In this document: positions 30,558 to 36,527 of the stretch, piece by piece
Layout: each line of letters starts with the position of its first letter
Position numbering within the stretch: the stretch's first letter is position 1
The notes under the pieces: model-generated
The model's input: only the letters and a program-made list of their open reading frames with translations
Told to the model about the DNA's origin: nothing
Databases searched by the model: none
Origin: a virus
IMG/VR virus record: IMGVR_UViG_3300035698_005309
Span: 1 to 36,527 of that record
Reading direction: 5' to 3' (one strand)
DNA length: 36,527 nt
Made by a program: the position numbers and the translations under genes

Positions 30558-32507
30558 TTAAACTTGTTTAGCTGTTAATGGTTGTTTCTGTACATCAGGA
30601 CTAGCAACTGTATCAAACCCTTTCACATCTTCAGTTCCTGTTGCCATTCCTTGTTGAGGGAATAGTTCAGGATTATTCTTCTGCATCTGCATCATAATCT
30701 TATGAGCCTGAATATGAGCTTTTGTTGCTGCAGTCTGATTAGCTTTTTGGTGAGCCTCAAGGTGAGCAATATGATCATCATTGATATTTGCCTTAACCAT
30801 TTTGTTATCATTTAAGATTTCATTCTCATCATTAGCTAAGAGTTCATCAGGTGTAGGAGGTAAGATAAATGATATCTCTTCAGGTTTCACTTGATTTACT
30901 CTCAAGAGTTTCTTACTTAAGTATCTATTATTTACTCCTGGTACTTGAGCAAGGATTTGAGTTACCTGAGCAAATGCTGCTCCTTCACGTTGCCTTTTAG
31001 CCTCAATATTGGACCTTGAATCAACTGTTACATCAGGATCAACATATGCCTCGATATTCTCTTTGGTAAGTTTACGCCATTCAGTTCCAAGTGGACCACG
31101 AATACGAATTATCTTTTCATCAATCTCATCTTCAAAGTATGTCTTATACATGAAGTACCAGAGTTGCCAGAATCGTTCTTCTGATTGAGAGAATAGACTT
31201 GCTGCAACACTCATACGTGCTGAACGCCCTGCTGCTACCATCTCTTGCTCTCCTAGAGTACGTACTTGAGTTGGAGCTACACCTTGAGCTACTTCTGGAG
31301 CTGCAACTGATTTCTGAGCTGCTAGATCAAGAATACCCATAATATCTTGTACGTTTGTAGATAATTGATTAGCAGTCTGCATTGGAGCGTATACATCTGA
31401 AACATTTCCATTCACTCCAATAGCTTTATTGAATCCAAAGTTAAGATCTGATTTATTTCGTATCTTCTTTTTATTGTAAAGATACATTGGATAGAGTTCA
31501 GCTACTGCTCCCTCTAATCGTAGGTTAATCATCTTAGCCCTTGCTCGTTGTTTATCTTCAACAAGATCAGGAATACTTACTCCATCCCAGTCATTAGAAA
31601 TAGGAAATAGACTTCTATCAACGATACACCATCGATCTCCTTCTAATTCTTGGTATCGAATAATAACTGAACGATCACTATTAGTAGTTACAATACATTT
31701 CTTTCCTTTGAAAATAGTGAACCATTGGAGAACAGTGTAATCAGTATTCTCTTCAAGACCTTCCTCTTCGTAAGTAGTATCTTGATTTCCTGATGCAGCA
31801 TTACGCCCTTGTTCAGCCTCAAGGATAAGAGAGTCATAGTCTTTTCCTTTTTTAATTCTACTAAGATTAAAGAAATCGTAATCTTCATCTTCCATTTCAT
31901 CCATCGTCATTTCTAATTCACGACCTCCGAAACGCATAGAACCTCTTCCTTGCATATCACCATTAACTGATGATGCTGATGGATCTCTTAACCAAGTAAG
32001 CATATCTACAACTTCTGGAGCAGGAGTCATACGCTCTCTATCAAACTCATTAAGGATTACTAATGCTCTTCCAAAGAATAGCGTATTCCAATCCCACTCA
32101 TAATCGAGTTGAGCTTTTTGCATCATCTTGTAATCGAACTCAGCTAGGTGAGTTAAGTTGATTACTGTTTCTTCATCACCTTCATCATTAGCATCCCATT
32201 GGACCGATAGCTTGTCATCGTATAACGCAGAAAGCACAGTCTGAAAAACTGTGAATAGTAAGACATCTCCAACCTTATCTTTTTTACGAGATTGATTGTT
32301 ATATAACTTTAACCTACGAATATTTTCAGCACGCTTTGGTTCTGAAAAATCATAGGATATTTTATATTCAGCCTGTATTTGTTTTCGAAGGGATGCTTGA
32401 TCCTCTGAGGATAAAATCTCAGTATCAATCGTAGTAGCCTCTTCTGTGTTCGTTTCTTCGTTACTTTCGTTAGATTCATTACTCTTTTTTTCTGAGTAAT
32501 CTTTCAT
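30558..32507 (-). CDS. Portal protein (649 aa)
   Basis: Residues 40-560 have the podovirus portal plan: a clip/stem-type helical region with KDKVGDVLLFTVFQTVLSALYDD, wing region with WNTLFFGRALVILNEF, then LTWLRDPSASSVNGD and a beta-rich TDYTVLQWFTIFKGKKC. A long helix with SVAASLFSQSEERFWQLWYFMYK and a Gln/His-rich C-terminus (IAHLEAHQKANQTAATKAH) likely reach the capsid interior as a barrel. A Ser/Asn/Glu-rich N-terminus is probably disordered. Size, position after the terminase and before scaffold support it strongly. Confidence 0.82.
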   Translation of the reverse strand: MKDYSEKKSNESNESNEETNTEEATTIDTEILSSEDQASLRKQIQAEYKISYDFSEPKRAENIRRLKLYNNQSRKKDKVGDVLLFTVFQTVLSALYDDKLSVQWDANDEGDEETVINLTHLAEFDYKMMQKAQLDYEWDWNTLFFGRALVILNEFDRERMTPAPEVVDMLTWLRDPSASSVNGDMQGRGSMRFGGRELEMTMDEMEDEDYDFFNLSRIKKGKDYDSLILEAEQGRNAASGNQDTTYEEEGLEENTDYTVLQWFTIFKGKKCIVTTNSDRSVIIRYQELEGDRWCIVDRSLFPISNDWDGVSIPDLVEDKQRARAKMINLRLEGAVAELYPMYLYNKKKIRNKSDLNFGFNKAIGVNGNVSDVYAPMQTANQLSTNVQDIMGILDLAAQKSVAAPEVAQGVAPTQVRTLGEQEMVAAGRSARMSVAASLFSQSEERFWQLWYFMYKTYFEDEIDEKIIRIRGPLGTEWRKLTKENIEAYVDPDVTVDSRSNIEAKRQREGAAFAQVTQILAQVPGVNNRYLSKKLLRVNQVKPEEISFILPPTPDELLANDENEILNDNKMVKANINDDHIAHLEAHQKANQTAATKAHIQAHKIMMQMQKNNPELFPQQGMATGTEDVKGFDTVASPDVQKQPLTAKQV

Positions 32508-32527
32508 AGCTATTTGTTTACCCTTTC

Positions 32528-32557
32528 ATTATACATTGTTTTTAATATTTTATGCAA
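32528..32557 (-). promoter_or_regulatory. Sigma70-type promoter for portal and head genes
   Basis: TTGCAT (+ 32552-32557), 18-bp spacer, TATAAT (+ 32528-32533) on the minus strand. The predicted start near 32521 gives a short leader before the portal ATG at 32507. It directly follows the terminator at 32559-32590, so the head genes appear to form a separate transcription unit. Confidence 0.7.
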
Positions 32558-32558
32558 A

Positions 32559-32590
32559 TAAAAAAACCATTAAATCTATTAATAGTTTTT
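32559..32590 (-). terminator. Intrinsic terminator after the terminase-region genes
   Basis: On the minus strand AACUAUUAA (+ 32579-32587) pairs with UUAAUGGUU (32565-32573), 9 bp with two G-U pairs around a 5-nt loop, and UUUUUUU follows. It ends the operon khpA-terS-terL-zinc ribbons. Confidence 0.72.
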
Positions 32591-32807
32591 ATCCTTCACA
32601 GCTAGTACATACGTTTAAAGGTTCATCGTTATCTCTTATCCCTGCAGGAGCATCTGATTCAAATGGATCAACTATCTTTTCAAAATCAATATCTCTATTT
32701 AAGTTCTCAGGATTAGTTCCACCTTTAACTTGAACATCTTCGCATAGATTATATGGAATACCTTCTATTTTTATTAGATCACCTTTTTTTAAGTTCAATT
32801 TATACAT
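32589..32807 (-). CDS. Hypothetical protein with C-terminal CxxC (72 aa)
   Basis: ATG at 32807, TAA at 32589 at the edge of the terminator. A beta-rich start (YKLNLKKGDLIKIEGIPYNL) and an Asp/Pro-rich middle lead to a final CTSCEG. The CxxC at the end may complete a zinc site with another protein or with the Cys near residue 22. It follows the zinc-ribbon gene by 4 nt. Unknown role. Confidence 0.62.
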   Translation of the reverse strand: MYKLNLKKGDLIKIEGIPYNLCEDVQVKGGTNPENLNRDIDFEKIVDPFESDAPAGIRDNDEPLNVCTSCEG

Positions 32808-32811
32808 GATT

Positions 32812-32958
32812 TTATTTTACCTTAATTTTAAACTTACCTCCACATTTACATGGATCACTAGATTTATAAGTAGTCCATTTCTCATTAGAACTTTCTTTAT
32901 TTATTTCAGGTTCTCCTTTGCACTTATTACATTCAAAATATATTTTTGGTTTAGCCAT
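32812..32958 (-). CDS. 48-residue zinc-ribbon protein
   Basis: ATG at 32958, TAA at 32812. FECNKCKGEP at residues 9-18 and DPCKCGGKFK near 35-44 give four zinc ligands in two knuckles, a simple C4 ribbon. Very basic overall. It is too short for most gene finders but has close operon spacing (4-7 nt) on both sides. Possible nucleic-acid binding. Confidence 0.68.
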   Translation of the reverse strand: MAKPKIYFECNKCKGEPEINKESSNEKWTTYKSSDPCKCGGKFKIKVK

Positions 32959-32965
32959 AATGTTT

Positions 32966-33262
32966 TTAATTAAGTGAATTGTAATCAGGATTCATTACTT
33001 TATAAACATCTACAATCACATCACGATATTGATCATCTAATTCTTGTACCTCCCTAGTAAGATCCTCAAAGGGAACTAATGATCTATGAGTTGGATCTAT
33101 ATTATTCTGCCATACACTCCAAGCATCGTGCACGTGAATACTTCTACAATTTATTCCATGAGTAAAATATAAAAGAGTATACACATCAAGTAATCCTATA
33201 TATTCCTCATTGAAATTAAAATGTTCTTGTAATTTGTTTTTTATTTCTTCAATATAATTCAT
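32966..33262 (-). CDS. Hypothetical protein (98 aa)
   Basis: I take the ATG at 33262 (MNYIEEIKNKLQEHF), 4 nt after the upstream TAG; an extension to 33304 would overlap the zinc-ribbon gene in another frame. The sequence is helical with a His-rich centre (NCRSIHVHDAWSVWQNN) and a C-terminal helix (TREVQELDDQYRDVIVDVYKVM). No family recognised. Confidence 0.66.
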   Translation of the reverse strand: MNYIEEIKNKLQEHFNFNEEYIGLLDVYTLLYFTHGINCRSIHVHDAWSVWQNNIDPTHRSLVPFEDLTREVQELDDQYRDVIVDVYKVMNPDYNSLN

Positions 33263-33266
33263 AATT

Positions 33267-33437
33267 CTATCTATCACAAAACTGGCAAATACCAATCTCA
33301 TCATTAACTAATAACACTCCACATTCCTTACAATAATAATCTTCAGTTGTTTGTTTTACTTCTTTGCTCATATATTTTTGTAATTCATTACTTTTATAAT
33401 TCCTTGAACAACATGTTCTATCGTTACATCTTTTCAT
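33267..33437 (-). CDS. 56-residue zinc-ribbon protein
   Basis: ATG at 33437 is 2 nt after the TerL stop, TAG at 33267. N-terminal cysteines (MKRCNDRTCC) and the C-terminal knuckles YYCKECGVLL and GICQFCDR make a double zinc-binding protein; the last two CxxC pairs fit a rubredoxin-like ribbon. No family recognised. It is the first of three small cysteine proteins between TerL and portal. Confidence 0.7.
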   Translation of the reverse strand: MKRCNDRTCCSRNYKSNELQKYMSKEVKQTTEDYYCKECGVLLVNDEIGICQFCDR

Positions 33438-33439
33438 AA

Positions 33440-35137
33440 TTAATCCTCATACGCATCAACATCAACTGCCTGATATCCTTGATCATCTCTTCTCTTAGGT
33501 CGATACACTACTGCCTGATATCTTGTTTGCCATGCAATCGCACACGCCATCAACATATCGAAGTGCCTTGTTGTTAATCGTGGATCAATACTCTTATCCA
33601 TAAGATCATCTTTAGTATAACTCATTGCCTCTTGGATTAAATCAGGATCAGATAGTTCTAAATGACCATCTTCAATAGCCTCTAGTAATTCTCCCATCAT
33701 TTGAGGTTTAGTCATGTTATTAGTATGCCATCCATAAACTAATGATTCTTTTTCTTTAATGTTCTCAGCTTTCTGTCTACGTTCATAGATATTTGGATAA
33801 TCTAATTGTTCCATTCTTAGAACGATTACATCTCCTTGATAGTTCATCTCAGGAGCGAATACACACTCTCCAAACCTATTACCATGCCTTATCATAGTAT
33901 CAGCATAGACTTTTGGTATCTCATCATTACTCGCATACGTTGATACAACTCTATTTGGTGTAGAAGTAAAATCAATAATTATATCTGATGAGGAATCTAA
34001 TCCAACTCCACCTCCAATATCAGAACCACCACCATATCGATGAGATGATTTAAAGTCATAGAATATCTTTTGACCATTAAGTTCCTTGATAGGTTCTCGT
34101 GCCTCCATCTCTTTAAGAATCTTTCTATCGAAGTACACATCTCTACCTGCTGATGGTTCATTCAAGTATTCTCCTTCGAAGTCTTGAGTTTCTTTTCTCA
34201 TTTGCTCAACTTCTTCGATGGTATATGCATCCCATAAGAGATCACCATCTTTAATATATTTACCTTCAGGACCAATCGCCCATACAATGTTTTCAATAAT
34301 TGGAAGAATAAATATCTTTTTAAGTTTATTTTTATATTGAGTGATGAGCTTGTGTACGTTCCCACGCTCAGATACATAGTTACACGTATACACTGCAACT
34401 CCAGTCTTTGAGAGTCCAGTACGTGCCTCCTCCATGTTATCCCAGATAGCTTGAGTTTCTACAGGTGAACGTAGAGTCTTTCTTGTTTCAAAGTCATCAA
34501 ACCAAATAAAGTCTGGTCGTGCATCCTCTTGAATATCTCCACGTTGATCAGTTCCTACAGTTCCTGCCTCAACTTTAATAGATCCATATTCTTTTGAAGT
34601 AGTGAATACACTTTGACGTTCTTGCCTCTTCTCATCACCTGATTGAAAGATTCCAGGATAATCACGTTTGATTTCAGGGAGCATCATCAGGTTATAGAGG
34701 TCTGTAACAATCTGTGTAGCGTTCTTACCTGCCTTACAGAGAACTTTGTAGTATCGCCTATAGTGATCCCTATCGTTCAATATACAGAAAGATATAAAGA
34801 GTTTAGTACGTGTAGTCTTAGCTGCTTTACGAAAGAGAACATCCAGAAAATATTTAATAGCATCTTCATCATCTAACTCTCCATTGTAGGAGTACGTTCT
34901 GAGATTATAGAGATCAAGTAATGCATGAAAAGGAGCATCATCTGATTTCATGAACTTCGTATGATAATAACGCATCCAAACATTAAACTTAAATAGCACC
35001 TCATCTTCAGGTGTTTCATTATCGAACTCAAAGAAGTACCTACGATCCTCTATCGTTGCATCGATGATTTCGTTATTTATGAAGGTTATCAAGGTAGCCT
35101 CGAATCTTGTTTGATTTTTCTTGTCTTTTTTCTTCAT
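33440..35137 (-). CDS. Terminase large subunit
   Basis: 565 residues. An ATPase domain (to about 270) has the motor motifs in order: FRKAAKTTRTK as a degenerate Walker A (about 87-97, lacking the usual Gly-Lys end), VFTTSKEYGSIKVEAG, then Walker B DFIWFDDFE, and a coupling motif VAVYTCNY. The C-terminal RNase H-like nuclease has GSDIGGGVGLDSSSDIIID (metal Asp), ECVFAPEMNYQGD, and RHFDMLMACAIA. It cuts and pumps genome DNA into the prohead. The ATG at 35137 overlaps TerS by 65 nt; a TTG at 35092 would reduce this. Confidence 0.85.
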   Translation of the reverse strand: MKKKDKKNQTRFEATLITFINNEIIDATIEDRRYFFEFDNETPEDEVLFKFNVWMRYYHTKFMKSDDAPFHALLDLYNLRTYSYNGELDDEDAIKYFLDVLFRKAAKTTRTKLFISFCILNDRDHYRRYYKVLCKAGKNATQIVTDLYNLMMLPEIKRDYPGIFQSGDEKRQERQSVFTTSKEYGSIKVEAGTVGTDQRGDIQEDARPDFIWFDDFETRKTLRSPVETQAIWDNMEEARTGLSKTGVAVYTCNYVSERGNVHKLITQYKNKLKKIFILPIIENIVWAIGPEGKYIKDGDLLWDAYTIEEVEQMRKETQDFEGEYLNEPSAGRDVYFDRKILKEMEAREPIKELNGQKIFYDFKSSHRYGGGSDIGGGVGLDSSSDIIIDFTSTPNRVVSTYASNDEIPKVYADTMIRHGNRFGECVFAPEMNYQGDVIVLRMEQLDYPNIYERRQKAENIKEKESLVYGWHTNNMTKPQMMGELLEAIEDGHLELSDPDLIQEAMSYTKDDLMDKSIDPRLTTRHFDMLMACAIAWQTRYQAVVYRPKRRDDQGYQAVDVDAYED

Positions 35138-35645
35138 CGTTTAAGTTTAGTACCACGTGTTTCTCAGGAGCATACGACCCATTGATTTTATAGAACATAT
35201 CTAATCCATCTTTGACTGCTCGTGGATCAATCTCTCCAGTGTCTACAATAACTGTTTTAGTTTCGACCTTATCTGTTTCAGGATTCTTTGATGTTACAGG
35301 TACATGGAGCAATTTAGTTTTATTAATCAACGCCATATGTTTCTCGAATATATGACTCTCATCAAAGCGATTACTATACTTATTGACCACTTCAGAAATA
35401 CTAGGTTTTACTAAGTTCTCAGTTGCTATAACAGATGCAGTTTTTTCATTAGTAGTATTATAAGCAACTAATGCAGCACGAGTTCCATTTCCACCATTAT
35501 TTAAATACTCCTCAATAAACTTTTGTTGCTTAGGAGTTAATTTTTTAATCTCAGGTTTAGTGAGATTTTTACGCTTGACTGGTTTCTTCTTCGTGATTGT
35601 TTTCTTGGAAACTTTTTTCTTTTCTTTTATTGCTTTCGTTTTCAT
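35073..35645 (-). CDS. Terminase small subunit
   Basis: 190 residues. After a very Lys-rich start (KKKVSKKTITKKKPVKRKN), LTPKQQKFIEEYLNNGGNGTRAALVAYN is the classical helix-turn-helix opening of the Terminase_2 small subunit family, followed by TASVIATENLVKPSISEVV and a central oligomerisation region with VKDGLDMFYKINGSYAPEKH. It recognises the packaging site and recruits TerL, encoded directly downstream with overlap. Confidence 0.83.
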   Translation of the reverse strand: MKTKAIKEKKKVSKKTITKKKPVKRKNLTKPEIKKLTPKQQKFIEEYLNNGGNGTRAALVAYNTTNEKTASVIATENLVKPSISEVVNKYSNRFDESHIFEKHMALINKTKLLHVPVTSKNPETDKVETKTVIVDTGEIDPRAVKDGLDMFYKINGSYAPEKHVVLNLNDEEKRQEKSNKIRGYLDNLHK

Positions 35646-35943
35646 GTTTTATATTCTCTATTGCCTTAAACAATAGGTATGATTCTTGGAGATTGTAAGC
35701 TCCAGTGCTTTGACCTTGATGTACTGCCCTCTCAAGTAAAACGAGGGATTCCATATACTGCTGACTTAAAGGAGTGTATTTAGTTTTTATTATATTCTTA
35801 TTAAAGATTAAGTTTGCTGTAATATTTGGACTATTCTCTACTACATCTCTTAATGAACCAATACCATTTTCTGAAAGAAACTCTTTAATGGTTACTTGTT
35901 CTCCTGCTGATGCAGGTAATAATACTTTTCTTGATATTTGCAT
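35569..35943 (-). CDS. Hypothetical protein before TerS (124 aa)
   Basis: ATG at 35943, TAA at 35569. The first part (KVLLPASAGEQVTIKEFLSENGIGSLRDVVE) is mixed alpha/beta; a long helix follows (TPLSQQYMESLVLLERAVHQ; NLQESYLLFKAIENIKHE), then a Glu/Lys-rich end. It overlaps TerS by 77 nt in another frame, which is long for this genome but the two proteins have independent composition. No family recognised. Confidence 0.62.
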   Translation of the reverse strand: MQISRKVLLPASAGEQVTIKEFLSENGIGSLRDVVENSPNITANLIFNKNIIKTKYTPLSQQYMESLVLLERAVHQGQSTGAYNLQESYLLFKAIENIKHENESNKRKEKSFQENNHEEETSQA

Positions 35944-35947
35944 AAAA

Positions 35948-36094
35948 CTATTTTTTCTTAATTAATTCTTTTCTTCTAATCTGATTAGCACGATTCATCC
36001 AAAACTGAGTTCCAAAGATTCCTCCGAATCTAGTAGTTTTAGGATTGAAATGTTTTCTTGCTAACTTTCGTTTTTGTTTATGTGTCATTTTCAT
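35948..36094 (-). CDS. 48-residue basic protein
   Basis: ATG at 36094, TAG at 35948. More than a third of residues are Lys, Arg or His (MKMTHKQKRKLARKHF; QIRRKELIKKK), with a Phe/Gly core TRFGGIFGTQFW. It could bind DNA or RNA, for example as a ribosome-like tail or a packaging aid; no family recognised. Spacing to neighbours is 4 nt each side, and it is co-transcribed with khpA. Confidence 0.62.
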   Translation of the reverse strand: MKMTHKQKRKLARKHFNPKTTRFGGIFGTQFWMNRANQIRRKELIKKK

Positions 36095-36098
36095 ATTT

Positions 36099-36332
36099 CT
36101 ATTCTGGTTCTTTTACTAAGATGCTAATTTTTTCTTCTTTGGAATATAGTTTAACAACTAATCTGATTGCTTTAATATTATCTCCCTTCTTTCCAATAAT
36201 AGTTCCCATATCCTCCTTATGTACTCGAATAATAAATAGTTTCCCTTTTTCATCCTCTTTTTCTTCAATCCTTAACTGATCAGGGAGAGAAACCATACCT
36301 CTGATGAGTTGTTCAAATAATTCAATAGCCAT
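36099..36332 (-). CDS. khpA: KhpA-like KH-domain RNA-binding protein
   Basis: 77 residues. The sequence has the KhpA layout: an N-terminal helix (IELFEQLIRGMVSLPDQL), a strand (KLFIIRVHKEDMG), then TIIGKKGDNIKAIRLVV with the GxxG loop GKKG at 47-50, and a last strand (KISILVKE). Bacterial KhpA works with KhpB/EloR to bind many mRNAs and small RNAs. A phage copy as the first gene after the global terminator may act on phage or host RNA, for example by modulating translation of SD-less messages. The symbol is given for the family, not proven orthology. Confidence 0.8.
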   Translation of the reverse strand: MAIELFEQLIRGMVSLPDQLRIEEKEDEKGKLFIIRVHKEDMGTIIGKKGDNIKAIRLVVKLYSKEEKISILVKEPE

Positions 36333-36340
36333 ACGATTTA

Positions 36341-36346
36341 ATTATA
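36341..36346 (-). promoter_or_regulatory. TATAAT box upstream of khpA
   Basis: TATAAT on the minus strand ends 8 nt before the khpA ATG, directly after the terminator at 36351-36378. It would start the first late transcript with almost no leader. No -35 is evident because the terminator occupies that space. Confidence 0.45.
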
Positions 36347-36350
36347 TATT

Positions 36351-36378
36351 AAAAAAAACCTATTGAGTAGGTTCTTTT
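36351..36378 (-). terminator. Intrinsic terminator after the Acb2-like gene
   Basis: AACCUA (minus, + 36368-36373) and UAGGUU (36357-36362) form a 6-bp stem around CUCAA, followed by eight U on the minus strand. It closes the circle of transcription between the sponge gene and khpA. Confidence 0.78.
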
Positions 36379-36391
36379 AAATTAATACAAT

Positions 36392-36527
36392 CTAATATTT
36401 CCAAGTTACTGCTTTCACTCCCCACATTTGACCTGATTGAATATCAGTAATAGCAACAGAATACATTCGTTTCATATCACCATTTTCTGCATTATCTCGA
36501 AGAGTGTTAAGTGTATCAATCACCTTA
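36392..36527 (-). CDS. Acb2/Tad1-type sponge, 3' part of the gene that starts at 217
   Basis: This is the C-terminal half of the 82-residue sponge described at 1-217, here repeated for 104 bases and then completed to TAG at 36392. The unique residues are GVKAVTWKY after QMW. The duplicated part is identical to 1-104, so this is one gene, not two. Confidence 0.62.
   Translation of the reverse strand, partial: KVIDTLNTLRDNAENGDMKRMYSVAITDIQSGQMWGVKAVTWKY
36424..36527. repeat. Terminal direct repeat, right copy
   Basis: Exact copy of bases 1-104. See the left copy. Confidence 0.95.

Larger units (their letters stand above)
482..34273 (-). other. Dispersed GGTCCW motif (about 60 copies, one strand only)
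   Basis: By reading the plus strand I count about 48 TGGACC and 12 AGGACC, and none of CGGACC or GGGACC. I found no GGTCC on the plus strand. The motif therefore lies only on the coding strand as GGTCCA or GGTCCT. It occurs in all frames, encoding Gly-Pro (GGT-CCA), Val-Gln/His (GTC-CA.) or Trp/Arg-Ser (.GG-TCC), and also in the non-coding stretch near 8656. Counts are by eye and may be off by a few. Confidence 0.8.

Noticed and set aside
35073-35137. Possible frameshift between TerS and TerL because of a 65-nt overlap
   Set aside because: Both proteins have complete domains and their own starts; an alternative TTG start explains the overlap without a frameshift.
1-36527. Alternative genetic code (UGA or UAG reassigned), suggested by AT-richness and rare UGA
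   Set aside because: Genes are unbroken in the standard code, UAG and UAA stops fit operon spacing, and UGA serves as stop at ATGA junctions (5863, 26496, 7945).
1-36527. tRNA genes, CRISPR arrays, insertion sequences, integrase or attachment sites
   Set aside because: No cloverleaf, regular spacer array, transposase or recombinase motif was seen on either strand by reading; a dedicated scan would be more sensitive.

Overview
The window looks like one complete, probably circular phage genome. The first 104 bases are repeated exactly at the end, so the unique sequence is 36,423 bp. It is AT-rich, densely packed and entirely strictly virulent in appearance: every credible gene lies on the minus strand, and no integrase, repressor, DNA or RNA polymerase, or tRNA gene was found. 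The standard bacterial code fits, because UGA is used as a real (though rare) stop at ATGA junctions. Most genes lack a Shine-Dalgarno (SD) sequence and start after AT-rich leaders such as AATTATT-ATG. The gene set (N4-gp56-type capsid, portal, small tail genes, a giant internal protein, no tape measure or sheath) fits a short-tailed (podovirus-like) virion. The host cannot be named from the sequence; it has peptidoglycan and tolerates SD-less initiation.

Transcription runs from high to low coordinates. From the right end: a KhpA-like KH-domain RNA-binding protein, a small basic protein, TerS, TerL, small zinc-ribbon proteins, portal, scaffold, major capsid protein, head completion and adaptor proteins, a collagen-like fibre, a large tail protein, a fibre with an S74 chaperone, a peptidoglycan-binding virion protein, and a 2736-residue polyvalent protein (ParB-like, two ADP-ribosyltransferase-like domains, a zincin, a membrane segment). 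A lysis block follows (small membrane proteins and an endolysin joining an HExxH domain to a GH108 muramidase). Between about 8.9 and 7.9 kb lies a control region with terminators, a good promoter and a structured leader. Below it come the replication and early genes: an initiator/replisome organiser, a DnaC-like loader, a WDGH protein, an HU-like protein, many small unknowns, an HNH nuclease, and an Acb2/Tad1-like anti-defence sponge that wraps around the window ends to a terminator just before khpA.

The most unusual parts are not ordinary genes. (1) The initiator mRNA has a leader with an SD sequestered in a long hairpin, a loop complementary to the RNA 5' end, and a 22-codon leader ORF coupled by ATGA overlap to the initiator; this resembles plasmid copy-number control. 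(2) Two intergenic RNAs of about 130 nt (244-376 and 3852-3976) share terminal sequences and base pairing, with wobble changes supporting the minus strand, but have unrelated interiors. (3) GGTCCW occurs about 60 times on the coding strand in all reading frames; its reverse orientation was not seen. (4) Several genes have a -10 box exactly 6 nt before ATG, suggesting leaderless mRNAs. (5) The giant protein has a repeated PDGPLFKE spacer between its domains.
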